NCBI GenBank assembly: GCA_013400115.1
Contig: VXBP01004053.1
Coordinates: 431,551 to 495,550, forward strand
Source of the DNA: Rhinopomastus cyanomelas
Lineage: Eukaryota > Chordata > Aves > Bucerotiformes > Rhinopomastidae
Direction of reading: 5' to 3'
DNA length: 64,000 nucleotides
A program made the translations under genes and the position numbers. Below the pieces are notes generated by a model. The model searched no databases, was not told the origin of the DNA, and was given only the letters and a program-made list of their open reading frames with translations. Positions 47,686 to 59,411 of this stretch are shown one piece after another (the first letter of the stretch is position 1; every line of letters begins with the position of its first letter).

Positions 47686-48829
47686 CACAAACAGTGTAGC
47701 CTGATTGGCCAGAAGTGGTATCAGTTTAAAACACAATTTAAAATGTTAGCTGAGGTTGAGCAGAGAACTGATTTTATTATTTATTTTTGCAATACTCTGA
47801 GGTGCAAAGCTGATCACTCAAGGGCCTAACAATTCTCACTTGCTCTTGCTCAAACTCAGCAGAGTCTCTTTCAATGGGTGTTGCAACTCTTCAGTTTCGT
47901 TTCATGTCCTGGCCTTGACTGAACTGGAAAACCCTGCCAGTCAGCAGAAGCAACCCCTCTTTGGCAGGACAGCCCAGATCACCCAGAATCGAAGACCTCA
48001 CATCAAATAAAATGGACTCTGAAGGGAGAGGAGGATGGGCAGTGGAAGGATACAATTAATTTCATGGCTATTGTGGTTACACAAATAGCACTCGAGGAGA
48101 GCAGCAATGTTCCCTGGGTGAGGAAGACCCTGAGCTCCAAACCACAAGAGCTCTTTGCAGTCAGTCTAGTGCCATTTCTCCGTTTACTGATCTTCATGGT
48201 AGATCTCAGACCATAAAATCAAGAACTACCGTTTCACTGTAGCCCACGCAGAAGCAGGCTTTCTCATCATTGCTACTGAACCAAAATTTAACACCAGTGG
48301 TCAGAAAAGTCAAGTCCTGTAAAGATAAATACTCCAACTTTTACAGGCATCTGGCCTGCCTGAGACTCAGGGAATTTGCCTTGGCCGAGCCATCCAGCCT
48401 GCCCAATCTCACTGTAGAGCCTCCTGATCCTCCAGCAGATCAGCACTCCCACCCAGCTTGGTGCTGTCGTAGCTTCCTGAGCAGTACAGGTCACGACATC
48501 ACACACAGCTACCTCTGCCCTGTGCCCAGAAAGTGTGCAGAGGTTTCAGAAAATGACGTGTCTGAGGGTACAAACGATGCCTTCAGTTGGATCAACGATT
48601 TTATTGCAGAAGACAAAAACAAGTCGTTCAAACTTTGTTAAAGGTGACAATGAAATCCTTCCTTTTTTTATTTGCTTCTTTGAAGGTTGTTTTTAAGAAC
48701 CTAAATTATTGTTAGCAAGAACTAAAGCATGGACAATGCTTCCTGGAATGCATGGGTCTTGTCTTCCTTATGTTCTAGTGTGTCTTGACAGTCCTAGCAT
48801 ATTCCCTTCACTTTTAACTGGTAACTGTT
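47686..48829. other. Intergenic, no gene seen
   Basis: Unique sequence. A 123-codon plus frame at 48270-48641 has no recognisable motif and may be chance. Confidence 0.5.
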
Positions 48830-48945
48830 TAAGGACAGACTGGACGCAGCCATGGTCTAGCTGATTGTGGTCATGTTAGGTCATAGGCTGGACTTGATGA
48901 TCTCAGACGTCTTCTCTAGCCTCAGTAATTCCATGATGCTGTAAC
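48830..48945 (+). mobile_element. CR1 3' fragment, older subfamily
   Basis: GGACAGACTGGACGCAGCCA, GGCTGGACTTGATGATCTCA and TCTCTAGCCTCAGTAATTCC. Confidence 0.75.
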
Positions 48946-49857
48946 TTATCAGTGGTCTTTTAACCCACATCCCTTGGTGCTGCCTCAATGTCAGTGGCTG
49001 TTCTCGTGCACAGCTCTGATCTCATCTCTGCAGGCTAAATCCCCACACTGTCCCATATGGGAACATAGTTTATCTTTACTGTCCAGTTATCACATGAGAA
49101 ATCTTCTCTTTTTTATCTTAAAGGGAAAGTAGGAAGCATAATTCAGAGAGACAGGGCCAAGAAACATTCTTAATATGCTAGAGGTGCTAGAAATTCTTGA
49201 CTATCAGCTTAAATTAGTCTGTATGGGATGTAAGCAAAGACACATGGAAAACACATTTGAATGCAGGGATTTGGGAAAGGGAAAGTTAACTCTTACCTGG
49301 CTATGCAAGCAACCTAAACCAGGAAATCAGGTTTAGAGAAGTGGGAATTTACTCCATCATTCTGTATTTCACTGCCAACTGTCAGACACAGCAAGAGTGT
49401 CCCCCTTCAGCTAGGCATGAAGAGAGTCAAGTTCCTCTGAAGGTCACCATCCAAAGCACCTGGGGAACCACACTGTTTCACACTCTTCTCCTGGAGACAA
49501 GAAACCAACCCAGGGTACTGACACCAGGTTCCTTGCTGGCTCAAGCCCCAGTCCTTCATTCATGAGCCCTGGCATCCCTCCTCATAGAGTTTGGTGACCA
49601 CTGCTCCTGGAGCTCACCACAAATCTCCAGCACCATGTTCAGTGACTGCAAGCACCTAAAGTCCAGGCTGGCACACCGTTGCAGGGGCTTCTAAACACTG
49701 CTGGTAATAGTAGCACAGCACAAAATCAGAGTGCATTTGGACATTATTTATGGCTCAGTGGTGCCTTTCAAACCCTGCCAGTGTTTTGGAAATACAAAGC
49801 TCTGCAAATAATATGATTTGTCAAAAGTAATGAAATCTTTGCTCCTCTCATCATATA
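48946..49857. other. Intergenic, no gene seen
   Basis: Unique sequence with no recognised feature. Confidence 0.5.
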
Positions 49858-50445
49858 ATAGAATCACAGAATCATTTGGGATTGGAAGGGACCTCGAAAG
49901 ATCATCTAGTCCAATCACCCTGCAACAGCAGGATCACCTAGACCAAGTCACACAGGAACACATCCAGGCGGGTCTTAAGCATCTCCAGTGAAGGAGACTC
50001 CACAACCTGCCTGGGCAGCCTGTTCCAGTGCTCCATCACCCTCACTGTGAAGAAGTTCCTTCTCAGATTTATGTGGAACCTCCTGTGTTCCAGCTTACAA
50101 CCATTGCCCCTCGTCCTATCACTAGATGACACTGAGAACAGCCCAGTTCCATCCTCCTGACACCCACCCCTCAAATATTTGTAGACATTAATGAGGTCAC
50201 CCCTCCAACCTAAACAGACCCAGCTCCCTCAGCCTCTCCTCAGAGGGGAGGTGCTCCACCTCCTTCATCATCTTCGGTGCCCTACACTGGACCCTCTCCA
50301 GCAGCTCCACATCCCTCTTGAACTGAGGAGCCCAGACAATACTCCAGGTGTGGTCTCACCAGGGCAGAGTAGAGGGGGAGAAGAACCTCTCTTGATCTGC
50401 TAACCACCCGCGTTCTGACCCACCCCCGGATGCTGTTGGCCCTCC
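49858..50445 (-). mobile_element. CR1, fairly young
   Basis: Minus-strand copy from ACAGAATCATTTGGGATTGG to GGATGCTGTTGGCCCTCC. The ORF2 end (49938-50174, GLFSVSSSDRTRGNGC to FLCDLV) is open. A small deletion near 50203 and another near 50335 break the frame. Confidence 0.93.
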
Positions 50446-52592
50446 AGTTAAAGTCTTTTTGGTCTTGGACTAACTGCTTTTCCAGCTTGCAGCAACAAAC
50501 ATTTGTTAATCGTAATCACTGGAGAGCTCGGAAATCGGTTTCGCAGACGTCCACAATCTTGGTTTGTGAAAGGAGAAAAGATCTGCAGAATTAGCTGTGC
50601 TTTTTTTGGTAAGAACCGTGTGTGCACCGCTTTCCAGATGGAAAAGCAAAACTACGTCCCTTGCCTGAAGTTTATCCAATTTGGTGAAATATATTCAAGG
50701 CAGCTGTGAGGTAAATAGAAGGCTCTGAAATGTCCTGGTGGACTAGCATAAGAAGTGGCATTAGGGCAAAGATCTGTGGCACACACCAAACATTGAATAA
50801 ATCTGAACACGCTTCCAGCTCTCTTCAGTGCGATGTCTTGGCTAGCCCAAAAAGCTTGGGCTAAGCCTTCTGTGGACGGAGCCAAGCCATTGTATTTTCT
50901 GGGTGCAACCTGTGCCCATGAAGCGATACTCGGCAATGGGATCATTGTGCAAGGCCATAGTGATGCAGAGTGTTACGGAGAAGATCAAAGTGTGGCTTGT
51001 AGAAGTCCTTAGCTAGATCTGCTGCACAGAGGAGAGTACTGCCGAGTGCCCTGGAAGTGCCAACGAGTGGTGCTTTGAGTGGGCAGGGCTGTCTGACAGA
51101 AGACCAGTGGCTGCCCAAGCACCTGTTGAGGCCAGATAGCGTCCCAGAGCCACTAAAACATACAGTTACTGCTTGCTGAGTCATGATCCCACTTCCATTA
51201 GCTTTTAATGCTTAGGTACCTATCCTGCTTGTATGTTCAGCAGCTATGGTCCAGCTGAGGCTTGAAGGGCAACCTCCCTGCGTTGCCAGTAGTGCAGCCT
51301 ACCCCAGCAGCCCTGCTCTGGCAAGCTGCATCCTCTAGCAGTCAGCCCCAAACACCACATGGAGTGCTGTCTTTTTCAGCAAGATCTGCTCAATGCCATC
51401 GGCACTGAGGGCTGCTCTGTGAGGAGAGACTTTTTGGTCTGTGGTCAGCACTCAGTGACTATATGTTGCCCATCCTGACAAGACTTGGTTGCAGCTGGGA
51501 GGTCTCCAGTGTCTGGGGGTCAGTGATGTCCATCTGGGCAGGAGGGAAGGAAGAGCCCTTGTATTTGTGGTCTGTCAGCCTTCCTGCAGAGGACTGAGTG
51601 CACCCCTACTAGACTCTGGCCTCTGACCGTGGCGTGCACCAGATGTTTCAAAAGACAGTGCAAGAAATCCTGGAGGTGACAGATACCGAATACAGCTGCC
51701 AACAGGGAAAGTTTCCTCCAGATTCTATCACTCAGAAGTTGGCTTCAGCCCTGGAGCATTAAGCTTGATATCGCCTGCAAGCACTGTCTGTCTGTGTTTT
51801 TTATGTCCCCACCACGGTAACCCTTCATCTTCTGGGTGTCCAGTGAGAGGGCACAGGGTCTCACTGATACCTTTCTGTTTACAGCAGAGAAGTCCTTTAC
51901 GTTTAAGCTAGAAAGAAAAAAATACAGTACAGACCCAGTTCTGACACCTGTCCTGGAACATCTGTGTAATCACTTTTCTGATCTTAGGAGCTGTGCAAAG
52001 ACATCTACCTGGTTGTCTGTTCAAAGCACCGAAGCGCACTCAATCTGTGGAGTAAGTGATGCTGAATAATGCTGTGACAGTTATACCAGGTTACAGGGGA
52101 ATAGGACTGGTAGTGTGGAGAGATGGCGTTCAGACAGTGCTTATGCAATATTGCTTCTAATTTCCTAAATTACTAACATTGTGAGAGACAAGTGGTTAAA
52201 TGACAGCATGAGCCGGCAGCAGTAAGCGGTAGGAATCTCAACTGTCATTCTGAATTTGGCACTGTACTTTAAACACATAAAAATCCATATTTGAACTAAA
52301 GCCCCTCTCATCTGATAAGGTTTTCAGGAATAATAAATAATTCAACATATTGAAGTGTGGTGCTACCATTTCATCACATCTTGGCAGGCACAATGCTGTG
52401 AAGTGTGGTCCAAAAAGCAGGTCTGAAATCTGTCCCTTCAGTGAGGAACACAGTTCCTGGCCTCAAAACCTTCCCACTGCTCCCCACAGCTTGCCAGGCA
52501 GCTCTTCCCAACAGGTTCTGCTGCTGCAACACTTACCCAGGAAAGCAGCTCTGTACTGAGGGATTTCCTGCAAGGAGCAGAAGCACAGCTGG
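50446..52592. other. Intergenic, 2.1 kb, no gene seen
   Basis: Unique sequence. Frames at 50503-50709, 50652-50945 and 50942-51184 are motif-free. Confidence 0.55.
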
Positions 52593-52873
52593 TAGAATCA
52601 ATCCCAGAATCACAGAAACACAGACTCATAGAATCATGGAAACACAGAGTCACAGAAACATGGAAAACAGAGTCATAGGATCCTAAAACATGGAACCCAG
52701 AATGACAGAAACATAGAAATGTAGAATCACAGACACATAGAATCAAAAAATGTGGAATCATAGAAATATAGAACTGTAGAATAATAGAAATGCAACCATG
52801 GAATCATAGAAACACAGAATAATAGAAACATGATCAGAGTCATGGAAACACAGAATCATAGAATCACAGAATC
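52593..52873. repeat. Expanded CR1-tail satellite
   Basis: About 280 bases of degenerate 8-16-base units built from AGAATCAYAGAAACAY. This is the terminal repeat of the minus-strand CR1 to its right, which normally has two to four units. Confidence 0.85.
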
Positions 52874-53185
52874 ACAGTTTGGTTTAGAAGGGCCCTTTAA
52901 ATTTCATCTATTCCAACCCCTCTGCAGTGATCTTTAACTAGATCAGGCTTTTCAGAGTTCCCTGGCCAACCTGGCCCTGAATGTTTCCCGAGATGGGGTA
53001 TCTACCCCCTCTCTGGGCAGCCTGTTCCAGTGTTTCACCACCCTCATTGTAAAAAGTGTCTTCATCTCCAGTCTTGGTTTAAAACCATTACCCGCTGTCC
53101 TATCAACCATGGCATTCAGAACACAAGAGTGCGTCTTGCTCAGCGTCCTTTCACAGGACTGAGGTGCCTTGGTGTTACCTGAGAA
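52874..53185 (-). mobile_element. CR1 3' fragment, older subfamily
   Basis: Minus strand: TTTGGTTTAGAAGGGCCCTT, TCATCTATTCCAACCCCTC, TCTCTGGGCAGCCTGTTCCA and GGTTTAAAACCATTACCCGC. The frame at 52952-53194 (VVKHWNRLPREGVDTPSRE) is the ORF2 end. Confidence 0.88.
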
Positions 53186-54867
53186 CACCAACACCCTGTA
53201 ATCTCCCTTGTGGGAAAGAGTACTTTAGATGTAAAGCAGAGAGAGAGGCGAAGGCGGGATGAAGATCGTAAGGAAGAATATGCTTAAAGACAAAATTAGA
53301 AAAGCAATTGTTTGCAAAGATCATCTCAAATACTGGAAGAGTATTGAGTTAATGTAAAATTATTACTCAAAAGAACCACGAAAGAGGCTGGCACACAAGG
53401 AGCATTGAGAATGAATGCAAAATACAAAGGGAAAATGAGAAAGAAATACAGAGAAACCAGAGACGGACTGAAGAAATCATGACTGTAACTTTTTATTTTG
53501 TAGAAAAACTGCTTTTGTGTAGCATCGGACCAAACCACATACAAACAGCCTCGGAGAAATTCACAGCCGTGGAAAGAGAGTCCAGACACAAAGTGCATAT
53601 CGTTTGCTCTGACGCTTCTTGACGCTACCTGTGTTCACCGTCTGGACACACAATGGATAGGGTACTATCTCCAGATGTTCATCATCCACCTTCCCGGGAC
53701 ATGAGTGGGCAGGCAAGGCAGTGACTGCTTTCAGCAAACGCTTCCTCTCCCACTTTCAGACAAAGTATCTTGTCAGTGTTTATGTTCTGGGGAGCCCCTG
53801 CTCCAAATGTAGGGAGCCTATGCTACAGATCAACGCCCCTCTGTGCCTACCACCCCACACCACAAGAAGCCAACAAAGAGCCCATGCAAGTTTTGATGAA
53901 ACGAGTTCCAAGAAGAATGAGACTCCAGCATTGCTTTTGACAATTTTACCCGATGTAAGTGAGCAAATATGAAAAATAGCAAAAATATTCAGGTGGTTTG
54001 GAAAGTCAGTACAAGGAGAGTCCTTCTTTCGAGCCACGGACATAACAAGACACCTTCTGTGAGAAATTTGAAAAGGAATTTGTCCACAATTGTTCTCAGA
54101 GGAAAAAAGCCATGCGCCACTTTAGGATTCCCAAACAGGATGCAATCAGTTGCCATATATTTATTCACTTGTAGAAAGACACACTGATGTGTTTTTGGGA
54201 AGGCCCGAGATAACAAATGCCCATTTGGGCTTGAAGAGAAAGAGCTGCTTGCCACCAATTCTCAGAGCTGTATTACATAAAAATACAGTAATTCAGCAGC
54301 TGTTGCACCCACGTCCCTTGGAAAATTATTCAGATAGCATTTCCAAACCTAGTTTTAATATTACTGGCATGAGTCCCTCTCATTCATGACTTGCCACTGG
54401 CAAAACGTAATCTTCTGCTGAAGGAGACAGACTTAATCCCATGAAAAGAAACTGTAAGTGAAGGAGGTATGCTTGCTACTTCAGTGTATGAGTCCAGCGT
54501 AGAAAATACAATAGGATTTGGTCTTCTACTGATATGAAGAGGGTGTTAGAGAGGCCTGTGCTTGTTTTCAGCTTGAGTAATTTCAGTGCAAATGGACATG
54601 CAGGTGGCAGCTGGGAGGACTTGACTTTCTCAGCTTGGGCTACAGCTCCATTAAAGATGAATGCCGTCTCCCGCAGAGCATCTCACCCTGAGAAGCAGAG
54701 TAACGCCCTGCGAGAGGTCATGCCATTTTGCTGCTGCTTCTGCTGCTGCTGCCTGGAGTGAAACCAGTTTGCCTGTGGGATGGTCAGGTCACTTCAGCTG
54801 ACCTGAATGAAAAGATCTGGAGAACTGAAGGTAAAGTACCAGTTCTTCTCCAGTAGAAGTTTTGAAG
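53186..54867. other. Intergenic, possible distal KCNJ8 3' end
   Basis: Unique sequence. On the minus strand the first canonical poly(A) signal downstream of KCNJ8 is ATTAAA at 54359-54354, followed by AATAAA near 54163-54158. No protein motif was seen in its frames. Confidence 0.45.
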
Positions 54868-55782
54868 AATCATAGAATCACAGAATCATAGAATCATTAC
54901 AGATCGAAGGGACCTCAAAGATCATCTAGTCCAATCCCCCTGCCACAGCAGGATCACCTAAACCAAGTCACACAGGAACCTGTCCAGTCGGGTCTTGAAC
55001 ATCTCCAGAGAAGGAGACACCACAACCCCCCTGGGCAGCCTGTTCCAGTGCTCCGTCACCCTTACCTTGAAGAAGTTCTTTCTCAGGTTGATGTGGAACC
55101 TCCTGTGTTCCAGCTTACAACCATTGCCCCTTGTCCTATCACTACATGACATCGAGAACAGCCCAGTGCCATCGTCCTGACACCCACCCCTCAAATATTT
55201 GTAGACATTAATGAGGTCACCCCTCAGTCTCCTCTTCTCCAAGCTAAAGAGACCCAGCTCCCTCAACCTCTCCTCATAAGGGAGGTGTTCCACCTCTCTT
55301 ATCATCTTTGTTGCCCTACGCTGAACTCTCTCCAGCAGCTCCACATCCCTCTTGTACTGAGGAGCCCAGAACTGGACACAATACTCCAGGTGTGGCCTCA
55401 CCAGGGCAGAGTAGAGGGGGAGAAGAACCTCTCTTGATCTGCTAACCACCCCTCTTCTAATCCACCCCAGGATGCTGTTGGCCCTCTTGGCCACAAGAGC
55501 ACATTGCTGGCTCATAGTCATCTTGTTGTCCACCAGGACCCCCAAGTCCCTTTCCCCTACACTACACTCCAACTGGTCAGTCCCCAGCCTATACTGGTAC
55601 CTAGGGTTGTTCTTGCCCAGATGCAAGACTCTGCACTTACTCTTGTTATAGCTCATTAGATTTTTCTCTGCCCAGTTCTCCAGCCTGTCCAGATCTCGCT
55701 GAATGGCAGCACAGTCTGCAGGGGTGTCGGCGACACCACCCAGCTTTGTGTCGTCAGCAAACTTGCTGACAGTGCATGCCAA
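54868..55782 (-). mobile_element. CR1 LINE, young, 5'-truncated
   Basis: A minus-strand CR1 with its 3' tail (tandem AATCATAG units) at 54868 and a truncation at 55782, near the FADD region of the reverse transcriptase. The 274-residue frame over 54958-55782 is uninterrupted and differs from the matching part of the copy at 17 kb at only about eight positions by eye. The two are recent members of one subfamily. It lies about 510 bases beyond the KCNJ8 stop, in the same orientation. Confidence 0.95.
54958..55782 (-). pseudogene. CR1 ORF2 fragment (end of reverse transcriptase and C-terminus)
   Basis: An open frame of 274 codons begins just upstream of SKFADDTKLGG, which contains the catalytic DD of the RT palm. 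It runs through the thumb and C-terminal region (LYSALVRPHLEYC, LPYEERLRELGLFSL) to the normal ORF2 end FLCDLV. The endonuclease, fingers and most of the palm are missing, so it cannot be active. The lack of stops reflects a young insertion, not selection. Confidence 0.9.
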
Positions 55783-56291
55783 TGCACTGCTGCTCCTCTC
55801 AAAACAACCCCAAGGAATTCACTCCAAAAAGAGGGATCCAGATATCCCACAGAAAATCTGTGGGGACGGTTGAATGCAGCAGATTTGAGAAAGCAGTCAC
55901 TTCTGCCTGCAGGTGGGTAACAGTCTTACCTAGGAAGACCCCCACAGCCAGCAGCAGAAGACAAGAAAGACTCCCTTTATAGGAAAAAAAAAATATTCTT
56001 TAAAAAATGAGCATGCCATTAAACCAAGGATAAATAGACACTATACGACAGGAGTGACCGGTGCTCTCTTTGGTGTACGTGCTGGTTCTTCACAACTCAT
56101 ACACTAGCTGCTAAAGTGTTTTGTAATGTTCGTTAGGTGGTGCTTTCAGTAAGTACTAGAATAAATAGCTCTTGCTCAGTTCTTTACTCCATCAGCCTCT
56201 CACTTACTGGAGTAAAAGAAACTCTAAAGAAAATACTAGGAGGGCTTCCTGCTCCTGAAGCCCCCGCAGCACACACACACGGAGCTGTGCG
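55783..56291 (-). other. KCNJ8: KCNJ8 3' flank, probable start of the 3' UTR
   Basis: This is unique sequence between the stop codon and a same-strand CR1. On the minus strand it has no AATAAA or ATTAAA. It has only weak variants: TATAAA near 55976-55981 and AGTAAA near 56183. The mRNA may therefore end at a variant signal or run through the CR1. Confidence 0.5.
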
Positions 56292-57192
56292 TCACGTTTC
56301 CGAGGCGCTCTGGCTCCCCTCGGGTGTGATGAACTGCACTTTGGGCACGATGAGGGAGGGATTGGTTCTCCGCATGGAGTTGCTCCTCCGAATAGAGTTG
56401 TTTCTCCTCATGGAGTTGCGCTTCCGCAGGGAGTTTTGGTGGGACAGCTCACTCTTCTGCAGAGTCTGGATGAGGATAGATGGCTTCTCATCGAGTTCTC
56501 GAGCACTGCAGCGCGGGGCTGCCACTTTGACAGTGTTGCCAAACTTAGAGTAGTCGACTGCATACACGCCTTCCTCTTCCGTGACGATAGGCACAAAGCG
56601 GTGACCCCACAGGATCTCCTCTGCTATGTAGGAGGTTCTTGCCTGTGTTGTGATGCCGGTTGTCTCTACAACTCCTTCAAGTATCACAATGAGCTCCAGA
56701 TCCTGGAGGGCCAGGTCAGCAGCAGAGATATCATAAAGAGGACTCCGCTTGTCGATGACGTGACAAATGATTAGGGGAGCCACAAGGAAAATATTGTTGC
56801 TTTCAATGGGGTTATCCACAGGGATATCTACTTGGTGAATGGGTATGACTTCTCCTTCAGGAGTCGTAGTCTTCCTCACAACCTGGATTCTCACCGAGGC
56901 ACTAATGATCATGCTCTTCCTCAGGTCTCCCACTCGAAACATGAAGCAAAGCTTGCCGTTTCGCACTGCGATAACTGCCTGCCGGCTGAAGATCAAGGTC
57001 TCAGCCCGCCTGTGAGCCTGGGCAGTTTTCATGAATATGCAGCCCAGCATGACAGCATTGATGATCAGACCCACAATATTCTGCAGGATCAAGACCGTGA
57101 TGGCCAAGGGGCATTCCTCTGTCATCATCCTGCCCCCAAAACCAATGGTCACCTGAACTTCAATGGAGAAGAGGAAAGCAGAAGTGAAAGAT
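56292..57192 (-). CDS. KCNJ8: KCNJ8 (Kir6.1) coding exon 3, last exon
   Basis: This exon encodes residues 122-421 of an inwardly rectifying potassium channel subunit, the Kir6.1 pore of plasma-membrane (vascular-type) KATP channels. A pyrimidine-rich tract and AG (57194-57193) precede it, and the split arginine codon AG|A joins it in frame to exon 2. Visible landmarks are the pore helix, selectivity filter GFG (139-141), a cysteine at 149 facing the pore-loop cysteine of exon 2, M2 (about 150-176) with a neutral asparagine at 160 at the rectification position, and HRR (182-184), the PIP2-binding arginines in Kir6 channels. R192 stands where Kir6.2 has its ATP-binding lysine; arginine here is typical of Kir6.1. 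The cytoplasmic beta domain follows. The tail has RKR (378-380), matching the ER-retention signal masked by SUR, and several RRxxS-type repeats. The total of 421 residues is close to the 424 I recall for human. The frame is intact. Confidence 0.97.
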
Positions 57193-58144
57193 CTGGAGAA
57201 AAAGATTGTACAAAGTTAACTTTAAGGACATTGAAAACAAACTGAGGAGCTATCTACACATACTTTCTAGAAACAAACTTAAGGACCTGTTTGCACAGTC
57301 TAGGGACACCTGGACTTCTGTTAACACCCGAAAAAGTGTGACTGCTTCTGTGTGATCAGTACAGCATCTGATGATGACATGGGAGGTGCCAGAGCCTCAG
57401 CTCCTGAAAGAACGACTGCAACACCAGGTAACTCTAAGAAGTTCACTAGCTCCTCTGTTCAGGAACAGATGCTGTCCACTGTGTTAGTCAGCAGTGCTGT
57501 GACACACTTTTCATCTTCTCCATCCCCTCAAGCTCTTGGTGGAGGGTGGTGGTTTTGGCAGGAGTGAAACACTGAGAGTCTTCCACCAGCCTGTGCAGGG
57601 CAAGGCAACGGGGAAAACTGCAGCGTTTCATTCATACCACCCAAGGTGTGACCCTCTGTAGCAGGACTTCCTGCTGGGAAACAGCTTTGCTGGCTTCTCA
57701 ATTCATCTACTTTTAATGAATTTTTTCTTCCTTTTTTTCCCCTCCCCTATATTTCCAGTGAACCTGATCAGGGTCCTGAGCAAAATCGTACAGACAGTGT
57801 CAGGGACAATTTTCTGTAGTGTGAGAAACTTTGTCTTGCAGAAAACCAGCCAGTCTATGCAGAGGTATCTTTGAAAGCATTAGCCCCTTTTTGGCCTTTT
57901 CTGTTTTGCAAGATCTTGGGCAGATCCCTTCATATTGAGGAGTTTATTTTTGCACTTAACTCTGACTAAATCAGGGATGAAGAAGGTAATTAACAGAAAC
58001 CATGGAATGATTTCTTATGGTCATGAATATGTAGTGCAGAATAATGATGCTTCTGGTTGAAACATAACTCAGCTTAAAGCTCTGTGGAGTAAATATTCTG
58101 ATTCTCCTTGACAGTACTCTTTGAAAACAAAAACCAAATAATGA

Positions 58145-58238
58145 AGGGAAGGAGAGGGAAGGAGAGGGAAGGAGAGGGAAGGAGAGGGAAGGAGAGGGAA
58201 GGAGAGGGAAGGAGAGGGAAGGAGAGGGAAGGAGGGAA
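58145..58238 (+). repeat. 10-base purine minisatellite (GGAGAGGGAA)n
   Basis: Eight perfect units at 58151-58230 plus partial units at each end, all purine on the plus strand. It lies in KCNJ8 intron 2, so the transcript reads the pyrimidine strand. Confidence 0.97.
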
Positions 58239-58347
58239 AAAAGAAAACCTATCAGTTTCCAGTGGAAAAGCATGTTGAGCAGGTGGAAGAGAGAGCCACA
58301 AACTACAAATACCAGTGTTTCTCTTCCCCTTAGAGCTGTGTCACAGC

Positions 58348-58525
58348 TTCACCTGCAGTCCCTTCCCCAGCCTCATCGCTCCTCTGGACTGGTTCCAGCC
58401 CCTCAATCTCTTTCTTGAAGTGATGGGCCCAGAACCGCCCCCAGTACTCGAGGTGAGACCTTACCAGTGCCCAGTACAAGGGGAGAATTACGTCCCTAGT
58501 CCTGCTGGCCACACTATTGCAGATA
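58348..58525 (-). mobile_element. CR1 internal fragment, older subfamily
   Basis: Minus strand, in KCNJ8 intron 2: CTTCCCCAGCCTCATCGCTC, AATCTCTTTCTTGAAGTGAT and GAGACCTTACCAGTGCCCAG. The 3' tail is absent. Confidence 0.85.
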
Positions 58526-58943
58526 CAAGTCTGCCAGCTGAGCTGTGCACACTGCTGCGTGCTCAGAAGTGTCCGCAGTGCTTTGAAGTGCAACTTGCAG
58601 GCACTGGCTACAGTTCCCAAACCCAGCTGTCCTGTAAATCTGTAAAGACACCTACCTCGGAAAGTTTCCTTTAAACTAAATCCTGGGTCTGAATCTCAGG
58701 AAAATGGGTAAAAAAAAATTGTCATCATTTTGGCACACATATCATTGCAATATTGAAGGTATTTCACATCCAACAAACAACAACTCATCATTCTTCAAAT
58801 AAAAAAAGCAATCAACCACACTGCTGTTTCACTGCTTTGTCCAAATCAGTGTCCATTTCACTCTGAAGGAAAAGGACATGGACGTGCGAGGAGCTGTCGG
58901 CTGAACCCCCCCAGGTAGTTGCACAAGGGAGCAGAGTGTGTTT

Positions 58944-59411
58944 CACAGAATCACAGAATTACTGAGGCTGGAGAAGACCTCTGAGATCATCAAGTGCAGC
59001 CTTTGACCTGACATCACCACAGCAGCCAGACCATGGCACTAAAGGCCACACCCAGTCTATCCTGAAACACCTCTAGGGATGGGGACTCCACCACTGCCCT
59101 GGTGCAGCTTCAGGCCCTGCCCTCTTGTCCTGTCACTAGTTGCCTGGAAGAAGAGCTCAACCCCTACCTGAATACAAGCTCCCTTAAGAGAGTTGCAGTG
59201 GGGGAGAAGGTTCCCCATGAGTCTCCTCCAGGCTAAACAACCCCAGGTCCCTCAGCCTCTCCAGTCCCTTCCCCAGTCTTGCTGCTCCTCTGGACCCACT
59301 CCAGCTCTTCCATCTTTTTCTTGAGGTGAGGGGCCCAGAACTGCCCCCAGTGCTGGAGGTGAGGCCTCACCTGTGCCCAGTACAGGGGAGAATTAATTCC
59401 CTAGCCCTGCC
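58944..59411 (-). mobile_element. CR1 3' fragment, older subfamily
   Basis: Minus strand, in KCNJ8 intron 2 and in the gene's own orientation: tail at TCACAGAATCACAGAATTAC, through TCTAGGGATGGGGACTCCAC, to CCCAGTACAGGGGAGAATTA. Confidence 0.9.

Noticed and set aside
52593..52873. Regular short repeats as a possible CRISPR-like array
   Set aside because: There are no constant-length spacers. The units are degenerate copies of the CR1 3' tail adjoining a CR1.
1..56000. Search for LDHB exons, the expected next gene downstream of KCNJ8 in other vertebrates
   Set aside because: No lactate dehydrogenase motif was seen among the translated frames. Short exons could be missed by eye, but nothing supports their presence.
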